From assembly GCF_000186865.1 (NCBI RefSeq), contig NW_008705598.1:171592-218963 (forward strand): a stretch of 47,372 nt of DNA. The letters are read 5' to 3'. This stretch comes from Aureococcus anophagefferens (Eukaryota; Sar; Pelagophyceae; Pelagomonadales; Pelagomonadaceae). The notes under the pieces were generated by a model. That model searched no databases, was not told the origin of the DNA, and was given only the letters and a program-made list of their open reading frames with translations. Shown one piece after another: positions 41,101 through 47,372 of this stretch (position 1 is its first letter; each line of letters opens with the position of its first letter). The translations under genes were made by a program, and so were the position numbers.

Positions 41101-41902
41101 CGCGGCGCTCAAGGAGATCTGGGCCGACCTCCACGCCTCGGAGCTCAAGGTCGGCGGCCTCGCCGCGCTCGGCGACGCGGAGGCGAGCGCCGCGCGCGCC
41201 AAGCTCGAGGCGCGCGAGCGGAGCGCCGCCGAGCGCGATCGCCGCGCCGCCGAGCGCGCCGCGAAGCGATCCGCGAAGCGATCCGCCAAGGTCCGCCCCG
41301 CGGGCGCGCCGGGCGCCGCGCCGGTTTCCGCGCCGGAGCACAAAGCCCCCGCCTTCGGCGAGCTGAGCGCCGAGGACTACATCAAGGTCCGCCACACGGA
41401 GGTCCTCGCCCGCTACGAGCGGAGCGTCCGCCGCCTCCGCCTCGGCGTCGGCCTCGTCGACGCGCTCGCGATCCTCCTCACGTCCGGCGGTACGGCGCTC
41501 GTCGCCGTCGGACTCGTCCGATGGGTCCCCGTCCTCATGGCCTTCGCCGCCGCCGTCGCCTCCATCGCGAACCACGCGGCCCTCGGCCCCAAGCTCCGCG
41601 GCGCGAACGAGGCCATCGCGACGCTGCACCAGCTCCACCTCTGGTGGCAGGGCCTCACGCTCATCCAGAAGCGCGCGAACGCGAACAAGACGCACCTCGT
41701 CGACATGACCGAGGCCTGCGTCTCCCACGAACTCTCCGCGTTCGTGAGCGCGTCCCTCGCCGCCGCCAAGCCCAAGAAGGACGGCGACGGCGACGACGCG
41801 GACGTCGGCGCGGCGGGCGGCGCCGCGGACGCCGCGCCCGCCGCGGCGGACGGGACCGCGCGGCAGCGGCGCCGCCCCCCGGGGGGCGGGGACGGGAGAT
41901 GA
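38120..41902 (+). CDS. ConA/LamG-like and SLATT-like multi-pass membrane protein
   Basis: Three exons: 38120-39317, 39529-40472, 40673-41902; 1,123 residues. ATG 38120 (MAETPGDAPAG) is the first plausible start. Upstream codons would overlap the divergent plastid-type gene. After a Pro/Gly repeat (SPG-VVxPPAGGVA, two copies), residues about 50-260 form a ConA/LamG-like sandwich (STSFKLTARVKIPPLYSRG, WHDVAVVFDGRQYHLEVDG). A middle region of unknown fold has several Cys. The last 400 residues hold two pairs of membrane helices: LALCLHACVTGLTLLTVAAA with LLLPAATAAAIGIAG, then WAACRLAAHKCEREVYRYRAQVGDYA; and LGVGLVDALAILLTSGG with WVPVLMAFAAAVASI. A two-helix pair followed by an amphipathic segment with E-x-Y-x-Y-R and GDYA fits SLATT (DUF4231) domains. 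The introns are one family A and one family B introner. Confidence 0.75.
39326..39528 (+). mobile_element. Introner family A, copy A4
   Basis: 203 bp, flanked by the TSD GCTACGAG at 39318-39325 and 39529-39536. Arms CTGTGCCGAAACCAA with exact complement GGTTTCGGCACAG at the right. The intron is 39318-39528: GC donor from the TSD, CACAG acceptor, phase 1, restoring GAC GGC TAC GAG GCC. Host and element core run in the same direction. Confidence 0.94.
40481..40672 (+). mobile_element. Introner family B, copy B2
   Basis: 192 bp, about 10 differences from B1 by eye. TSD GTCTTCGA at 40473-40480 and 40673-40680. Left arm CGGGGCAGCACAAG, right arm CTTGTGCTGCCCAG. The base that differs from B1 in the left arm (C for A) is matched by G for T in the right arm. 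The intron is 40473-40672, GT-AG, phase 0, sense orientation; it joins MSS to VFEGAATEL. Confidence 0.94.
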
Positions 41903-41928
41903 GGACCCGTGTTAAGAAGGCGAGCTGC

Positions 41929-44694
41929 TCAGGCGCGCGCGCGCGCCGCGTCGGCGGCGTCTTGGAGCTCGCGCGCGCGCGCGGACGCGCGCGAGGGGCC
42001 GGCCGCCGGGCCGAGCCAGTCCGCGGGGAGCTCGTAGACCTCGGTCGCGTAGGAGAGGAAGAGCTCCTTGAGGGAGGCCTGGTCCGGGAACATGAAGACG
42101 AGGAACGACGCGACGCGGTCGAAGGCCGCGCCCCAGGCCGGGTGCGGCACGGCGCCGCGGTCGCCGAGGACGGCCGCGCGGCTCGGCGCGGCGAGGCCGA
42201 AGGCGCGCTGCATGGCCCGCGGCGGCTCGAGCTCGCGCGCGTGGACGCAGAACGCGAGGTAGTTGGCGGCGAACTCGACGACGAGGTCCGCGTACCACCG
42301 GCTCCGGAGCGCCGCGTTGCCGCGGCCGCGGAACGCCGCGCAGACGTCGCCGCCGCTCCGCTCCCAGAGGTCGGACCAGTCCGCGGGCGCTTCGCAGGGC
42401 GGCGCCGCGTCGCCGGGCGCCGCGGGCGCCGCGTAGAGCGCGCCCGCGAAGTGCGTGCAGGCCTCCTCCCAGCGCTCGCTCGGGTAGAGGTACCACCCCA
42501 GCGCCGCGACGGGGATCTTGCGCCGGAGGTCCCGCGTGTTCGCGACCTGCTCGGGCGTGCCGCCGGCCTCGGAGAAGGGCGCGGCCGCGGAGAAGAAGAT
42601 CGCGAGCAGCGACCGCCACGCGCCGTCGACGATGTGGCGCAGGTGCGTGAGGACGCCCGTCGCCGTTCCCGCGTCAAGGAGCCCGAGCGGGCCCGACGGC
42701 GCCGCGTCGCCCGCCGCGAGGCCCTCGATCAGTCGCGTGTCGCACGGCGCGCGGCTCGCCCGCGGCGCGGCGGCGCGCCGCGGCGGCGCCGCGGCCGCCC
42801 GCTTCAGGAAGAGGAGCGTCAGGCCCCGCTGCTCCCGGTGGTAGCGCAGGCCGTCGTCGCTGTGCATCTTGCCGAACTCGGCGACGTGCACCATGAGGTC
42901 GCCCGCGGCGATGCCCGAGCCCGGCAGGGCCTCGGCGACGATCGACAGCTCCGCTCGGTGGCAGCCCGCGCGCCGCAGCTCCGGGCCGCACGTCTCCCCC
43001 TGGACCGTGCCCCCGTCCGCGACCTCCAGGTATTGGTGCGACGCGGCGCAGGACGGGTCCTCGCAGCGCGCGTCGAGGCGCAGCGCCGCGGCGCCGTCAA
43101 AGAGGCCGCCGCACGCCGCCGTCGCGGCGGCGCCCGCGCCGTCGAAGGCGAGGGTCCAAAGTTCCGCGACGACGCGCGCGCTCAGCGCGCCGTCGCCCGC
43201 CTGGACCAGGACGACGGCGACCCACGTCGAGCCCTTAACGTCGTCGACCTCGACGGGCCGCGTCTCCGGGACCCGCTCCGCGATCTCGCCGCCGACGACG
43301 CCCTCGCCCTCGCCCGGCGGGAAGAGGCCCGACGCGACGCCCTTCCAGTAGCCCAGCTGCCGCTGCGCGGGGCCGGACCGCGGCCGCGGGAACGGGTGCG
43401 CGCGGAAGAACGCCTCCGCGCCGTCGCCGAGCCACGGGCTCGCGGCGAGGATCTCCTCCGTGGCCAGCTCCGCGGGCCCCGTCGCCTGCCGCGCCGCTCG
43501 GATCTGCGCCGACAGGTCCACGAGGGCGCGCCGGTAGTCCTCGCGCGGCCGCGGCGCGGCGGCCGCGGCCGCCAGCTCCTGCTCGCGCTGCTCGCGCAGG
43601 AGCTTCTCGCCGAGGGGCGTCGCGAACGGCGACGCGCGCATGCCCGAGGCGCGGCGCGGGGGGTCTTCGGGCGCCCCGTCCTCGTCGGGCGCCGTGTCCG
43701 CCTCGGAGGCCGACTCCCCGTCGTCGGCCGCGTCGAGCGCCTCGAGGTTCTCGCGCCTCACGGCGACCGCGCCGCCGAGGTCGAGCGCGACGCCGACGCG
43801 GCCCTCCGGCCCGGCCTTCTTGCACACGCGGCCCAGCTTCCCGTTGTGCTGCGTCGCCTTGGCCAATCCGACGACGCGCACGGTCGCCCCGACGGCGAAG
43901 GCCTCGGACGGCGCGCGCACCGCGGCGGCGGATTGCCGCGGCGCCGGCGCCCGGCTCGTCCGCGCGACGAGGAACGGCAGGACGCGACTCGCCCAGACCG
44001 GCAGCAGCGCGCCGGAGCCGACCCGGTAGCCCAGACGGAGCCAGCCCGCCGCCGCGTACCGCGCCGGGCGCGGGAAGCGGCGATGCGTCCGCGCGGAGTA
44101 TCGGAGGCCCGCGGCGTCCTCGAGCGCGCGCACGAGGTCGCCGTCGCCGGAGAGGTAGGCGAAGTCGAGGGCCGTGAGGCCGCTCGGCGACACGCGCCAG
44201 TCCCGCGGCAGGCTCGGATCCTCGCGCACGCGGCCGCGCCGGGCCTCGGCGGACGGGGCGCCGACGGGGCGCGGGTTCGTGTGCTCCTTCGTCGTCCTGG
44301 GCTCCAGCGCGGCCCCGGCCTCGAGCAGCAGCTCGACGCACGCCAGCGTGTCCGCGAGTTGATGGGGATTGACCGAGCACGCCGCCTGGCCCGCGTGCTG
44401 GCACAGGAGCACGAGTGGTGTTGCGCCGGTCTCCGCCCGCCGCCAGTCGAGCTGCTCGTGGCAGCCCGTCGCGAGGAGTTCGCGCACGCAGTCGATGTGC
44501 GCATAAAAGCACGCGTAGTGCAACGCGATGCCGCACTCCGGGTCCGGCTGGCCGCGCCTCTCAACATTCCCAGAGTAGACCGCCGGACACGCCACTTCCA
44601 GGAGATCCGCGCCGGCGGCGATCGCGTCCGCGACGCCCTTCGCGTCGCCATAGTAGCATTTGACCACGATCTCGGGCGAGCTTGGAGGCGGCAT
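41929..44694 (-). CDS. Ankyrin-repeat protein with SH3-like segment, 921 aa
   Basis: Single-exon frame of 921 residues from ATG at 44692-44694 (MPPPSSPEIVVKCYYG). N-terminal ankyrin repeats span about residues 5-215: VVKCYYGDAKGVADAIAAGA, then IALHYACFYAHIDCVRELLA, then ATPLVLLCQHAGQ with a longer insertion, then LTALDFAYLSGDGDLVRAL. Residues about 285-345 (VGATVRVVGLAKATQHNGKL, then GRVGVALD and VRRENLEAL) form the small SH3-like beta domain seen in many protist proteins after G-L-x-x-x-x-x-N-G. A basic/acidic coiled linker follows. The C-terminal half (from about 400) I do not recognise. It has a beta-rich part (STWVAVVLVQAGDGALSARV), a C-x4-C-like stretch (CEDPSCAASHQY) and a helical end (VASFLVFMFPDQASLKELF). 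No leader. Its stop is 26 bases from that of the ConA/SLATT gene. Confidence 0.78.
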   Translation of the reverse strand: MPPPSSPEIVVKCYYGDAKGVADAIAAGADLLEVACPAVYSGNVERRGQPDPECGIALHYACFYAHIDCVRELLATGCHEQLDWRRAETGATPLVLLCQHAGQAACSVNPHQLADTLACVELLLEAGAALEPRTTKEHTNPRPVGAPSAEARRGRVREDPSLPRDWRVSPSGLTALDFAYLSGDGDLVRALEDAAGLRYSARTHRRFPRPARYAAAGWLRLGYRVGSGALLPVWASRVLPFLVARTSRAPAPRQSAAAVRAPSEAFAVGATVRVVGLAKATQHNGKLGRVCKKAGPEGRVGVALDLGGAVAVRRENLEALDAADDGESASEADTAPDEDGAPEDPPRRASGMRASPFATPLGEKLLREQREQELAAAAAAPRPREDYRRALVDLSAQIRAARQATGPAELATEEILAASPWLGDGAEAFFRAHPFPRPRSGPAQRQLGYWKGVASGLFPPGEGEGVVGGEIAERVPETRPVEVDDVKGSTWVAVVLVQAGDGALSARVVAELWTLAFDGAGAAATAACGGLFDGAAALRLDARCEDPSCAASHQYLEVADGGTVQGETCGPELRRAGCHRAELSIVAEALPGSGIAAGDLMVHVAEFGKMHSDDGLRYHREQRGLTLLFLKRAAAAPPRRAAAPRASRAPCDTRLIEGLAAGDAAPSGPLGLLDAGTATGVLTHLRHIVDGAWRSLLAIFFSAAAPFSEAGGTPEQVANTRDLRRKIPVAALGWYLYPSERWEEACTHFAGALYAAPAAPGDAAPPCEAPADWSDLWERSGGDVCAAFRGRGNAALRSRWYADLVVEFAANYLAFCVHARELEPPRAMQRAFGLAAPSRAAVLGDRGAVPHPAWGAAFDRVASFLVFMFPDQASLKELFLSYATEVYELPADWLGPAAGPSRASARARELQDAADAARARA

Positions 44695-45502
44695 GCCCGG
44701 GTGGCGCGCTTCTAGCTACAACCCAAGAGGCAGGCAGTGAACCACCAGGTCCTCACGACAGCAAGCACCACTAACTAACTACCCCAGGGTCGCGACTTGC
44801 TCAAAATGAGTGGTCAAAACAGCTGCAACATGGGGTCAACGAAGCCTGTGAACCACCCGTCCTGGCCGATCGGCAGCTGGAGGGCTGCTCGGCCACGACC
44901 TCCACACGGTCGAAATTTATGATCGAGTGCCAAAACCACCAATTTGCTCGAGCTCGAGATCAAAACTGGTCGATAGAGCCAAAACAAGCATATTTCCGGT
45001 GGATTCGAGTGGTCACCAGCGGCCCCAGGGGTACCACCCCCACCACCACCACCACTACCTCACCCCATTCTCAGAGCACCCATCTCAGATCAGCATGACA
45101 GTGGTTAAGGTTGTTTGTGCATACCTCTTGCTACAACCTGCTAAAGTGATGCCGCTTCTACTATTGTAGCTACAACTTGCTAAATCGCTGCGGCAAAATT
45201 CATCTCCGGCGTCACGGTGCCTTCGAACGAACCCAATTGACAGCGCCGAAATCGGCCAAAGCCTCGATCGCGATCGCGAGGACCGGCCTCGGACTTGGTC
45301 TCGGGGCGGCTTCACTCACCGTGCCCGCGAGGGTCATGGAGACGGGGCACCGGGAGACGCCCGTCGTCGACGTCTCGCGGTTAACTCGCGGTCGACCTCC
45401 GGGGGGCGACGGGCGAGCGCGCGTCGAACGGCGCTCGCCGCCGCGCTGGCGGGCCATCCGCGTTCCCCGGGGCATCCGTTAGACCGGCGGCGCGCGCGAC
45501 AC
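44695..45502. other. AT-richer intergenic spacer, about 800 bp
   Basis: The longest gene-free stretch. It lies between the start of the ankyrin gene (minus) and the stop of the LRR gene (minus). From about 44740 to 45240 the base composition falls well below that of the coding regions. It contains a CCA-repeat tract near 45030-45050 and the 16-bp direct repeat at 45130/45169. Short open frames exist (for example 44927-45169) but show no domain-like sequence. The promoter of the ankyrin gene must lie here or just inside the gene. I see no RNA gene. Confidence 0.5.
45130..45184. repeat. 16-bp direct repeat, two copies
   Basis: GCTACAACCTGCTAAA at 45130-45145 and GCTACAACTTGCTAAA at 45169-45184, one mismatch. 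A related GCTACAACC occurs at 44715. Between the copies lies CTACTATTGTAG, an imperfect inverted repeat. Confidence 0.75.
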
Positions 45503-46819
45503 TCAGGAGCCCCAGCCGCGGAGGACGCCGCGCTGCACGAGGCTCGCCGGGAACTTAGCGAGCGCGGGGCAGCCCGCGACGTCGACGGCGCGGAGCGCGG
45601 GCGCGCCGTCGCCCAGGCTCGCCGGCAGCTCCGCGAGCGCCGCGCAGCGCGACACGTCGACGCGCCGGAGCCGCGCCAACTCGCCGAGGCCGCGCGGCAG
45701 CGCGGCGATGCCGAGCCCCCGCGCCTCGAACACCTCGAGCGCGGCGAGCCCCGTGACAAAGTCCACGCAGAACATGGACGCGCAGTCGGACACGTCGAGC
45801 CGCGCGAGCGTCCGCGCGAGCTGGCGGACCGCGGGCCGCGAGAAGCCCGTGACGTAGGGGCTCCCGGACACGTCGAGCTCCGCCAGCCGCGCCAGCCCCC
45901 GCAGCCCCGGCGCGTCGCCGACGGATCGGCACCCCGCCAGCGACAGCGCGGCCACGTTCGGCGCGAGGCCCCAGAGCCAGCCCGGGTCGCCCCAGGCCGA
46001 CGCGACGCGCAGCCGCTCGACGCTCCGTAATCCCCGCGCGGCGCTCGCGGGCGGCGGCGCCGCCCACCCGGCGAAGCAGAAGTGGTGGCAGTCCACCCGC
46101 AAACTCACCAGCGTCGGCGGCGCGCCGTCGAGCGCCGCCGCGAGCGGGCCGAGGTCGCCGTAGCCGAAGTCGCCGACCGACAGCGACCGCAGCCCGAGCG
46201 CCGCGAGCGTCCGGAGCCCGGCCGCGCCGACGGCACCGACGTCGAGCGTCTCCAGCTTCGGGCAGCGCTCGAGGAGCGCCGCCAGCACGGCCGCGTCGCC
46301 GCCGCCGGCGCAGCCGGAGACGTCGAGGGTCTTCAGGTTCGGGCACAGCCGCGCCGCCAATCGCAGACCCCGCTCGGACACGCCCGCGAGGGCGAGGTCG
46401 GCGACGTGCGGCAACGCGCCCGCGTCCGACCGCCGGCACCGCGCGCCGAGCGCGTCGCGGAAGCCGAAAAAGCCCGAGCGCGCGGCGAGCGACAACGCGA
46501 GGCCCCCGTCGACGGCCGGGCTCCGCGTCCGCGCGCCGCAGGCGACGCAGCGCCGCTCGTGGGCCGGCGCGCACCAGCGGCGCCGCCCGTTCTTGCAGAC
46601 GAAGCCGAAGGGGCGCTCGTCGTCCGGCCGCGCGTTGCCGTCGATTTGCGCCGCGGCGGGGCGGCCGCGGACGCGGAAGTGGGCGCACTGGCGCGGGGCC
46701 CCGGCGGCGCGCGGGCAGACGTTCTCGCAGCTGCGCCGCGCGCGCCGCCGCCGGTCCGCGGCGCGCGGGCAGACGCCCGCCGCACCGGCGGCGCGGGCGA
46801 ACGCGGCCTCTCGACGCAT
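45503..46819 (-). CDS. Leucine-rich repeat protein with Cys-rich N-terminus
   Basis: 438 residues from ATG at 46817-46819 (MRREAAFARAAG); the frame is open further upstream but without a better start. Residues about 35-120 are Cys-rich (CENVCPRAA, RQCAHFRV, FVCKNGRRRWCAP, RRCVACGA) and may bind zinc. From about residue 150 to the end come leucine-rich repeats of the cysteine-containing/F-box-LRR kind: VADLALAGVSERGLRLAARL, then CPNLKTLDVSGCAGG, CPKLETLDVG, LRSLSVGDFG, VAALSLAGCRSVGD, LAELDVSGSPYVTG, LARLDVSDCASM, LRRVDVSRCAAL and LRAVDVAGCPAL. These should form one curved solenoid of about 12 repeats for protein binding. No F-box is obvious. The C-terminus (VQRGVLRGWGS) caps the last repeat. 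Confidence 0.75.
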   Translation of the reverse strand: MRREAAFARAAGAAGVCPRAADRRRRARRSCENVCPRAAGAPRQCAHFRVRGRPAAAQIDGNARPDDERPFGFVCKNGRRRWCAPAHERRCVACGARTRSPAVDGGLALSLAARSGFFGFRDALGARCRRSDAGALPHVADLALAGVSERGLRLAARLCPNLKTLDVSGCAGGGDAAVLAALLERCPKLETLDVGAVGAAGLRTLAALGLRSLSVGDFGYGDLGPLAAALDGAPPTLVSLRVDCHHFCFAGWAAPPPASAARGLRSVERLRVASAWGDPGWLWGLAPNVAALSLAGCRSVGDAPGLRGLARLAELDVSGSPYVTGFSRPAVRQLARTLARLDVSDCASMFCVDFVTGLAALEVFEARGLGIAALPRGLGELARLRRVDVSRCAALAELPASLGDGAPALRAVDVAGCPALAKFPASLVQRGVLRGWGS

Positions 46820-47372
46820 GCTCAAGCTTATTGAGACGGTCACTGCCTTTTGGCCTGTTTCAGCCGCTGGCGCCGCCGCCGTCTGGCCGAGACGGCGGCT
46901 GTACCGCGTCGATTTGAGCGCGGTAAAGCCGTGACGCGCGGCGCATAGACCCAACGCGTGGGCCTGACTACTTTTTTCCAGCGAATCGCGGGCGCGCGGG
47001 CGCGCGGAGGTCGCGCTCTCGACGAATATATGCTCAAATCGTGTCGATCCCACCTCTCCGAGCCGCTCGTGGCATCATAGAGAGCCGTTTTGTTACCGCG
47101 GTCTGCTCCATACACGCCTCGAGCGGACTGAACCGCGAGAACACCCTCGGGGACTGTTTCGACTCCGCGGCCGCGCGTTCGAGACGAGCGCCGAAACGCC
47201 GACACGACCGCGAACGCTGCCAAAACGCCGACGGACGCCAAGACGCGGAACCGCTTGCGCAGCGCGACGATGGGGTTACGATAGGACACGATCGACGCCC
47301 CTGCGACTCCTGGCACGCCCGAACTCGCGCAAAGTCTAGGATCGTAGGGTATGGTCGCAAATCGATCCCTTT
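46820..47372. other. Upstream flank of the LRR gene, no supported gene
   Basis: AT-richer than the rest of the window. It should include the LRR promoter. An inverted repeat around 46865-46905 (GGCGCCGCCGCCGTCTGGCC with CGAGACGGCGGC) can form a hairpin. Minus-strand open frames up to 47316 and 47360 include a possible hydrophobic segment, but they lack an ATG start. I do not call a gene; a 3' exon of an off-window gene remains possible. Confidence 0.45.

Noticed and set aside
44927..45169. 80-codon open frame in the AT-richer spacer
   Set aside because: Short, His/Pro tract from a CCA repeat, no recognisable domain and no neighbour support.
46840..47316. Possible 158-residue membrane protein on the minus strand
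   Set aside because: No ATG at its start (GTG only), no domain-like sequence; it may be part of an off-window gene or the LRR promoter.
1..47372. tRNA, rRNA or bacterial-type operon features
   Set aside because: I found no cloverleaf or rRNA-like sequence, and the gene structure (introns, presequences, Kozak contexts) is eukaryotic.

Overview
The window is very GC-rich, gene-dense nuclear DNA from a eukaryotic alga. It has long open exons, few introns, genes a few hundred bases apart or overlapping at their stops, and presequences that look plastid- or secretory-directed. Three things together point to a pelagophyte stramenopile such as Aureococcus anophagefferens: the base composition, transposon-like introns ('introners') of the kind described from that species, and a UGA-decoded selenoprotein. 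The species is inferred, not proven. A 50-N gap lies at 27210-27259.

Layout. 1-3.3 kb: a hypothetical gene, a SET-domain methyltransferase and a TraB-like protein. 3.5-27.0 kb: one giant minus-strand gene for a protein of about 7,750 residues (DUF3638/DUF3645 class). Its only evident intron, near 17.7 kb, is an introner. 27.2-31.7 kb: a GUP1/HHAT-type MBOAT acyltransferase cut by the gap, a METTL21-type methyltransferase, and a CS-domain (NudC/p23-like) protein. 31.8-35.3 kb: an EXD2-like exonuclease with a CCCH finger, a hypothetical protein, and an MsrA with selenocysteine at the catalytic site and a SECIS-like hairpin after the gene. 35.3-37.98 kb: a secreted ankyrin protein, a prolyl 4-hydroxylase and a small plastid-type membrane protein. 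38.1-44.7 kb: a ConA-like plus SLATT-like multi-membrane-segment protein and an ankyrin protein. 44.7-47.4 kb: an AT-richer spacer, an LRR protein, and a 3' part with no gene I can support.

The main biology is intron creation. Six intact introners and two decayed ones supply eight of the ten introns I can model. Two families are visible: A (about 181-203 bp, four copies) and B (192 bp, two intact copies plus two decayed ones). Each intact copy is flanked by a perfect 8-bp target-site duplication (TSD). In every intact case the reading frame closes exactly when the 5' splice site is the first two bases of the upstream TSD and the 3' splice site is the CAG at the end of the element. Family A copies give GC-AG introns and family B copies give GT-AG introns. 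The two arms of each element's terminal inverted repeat differ between copies but match each other within a copy. Both families share an internal core, so they probably have a common origin.
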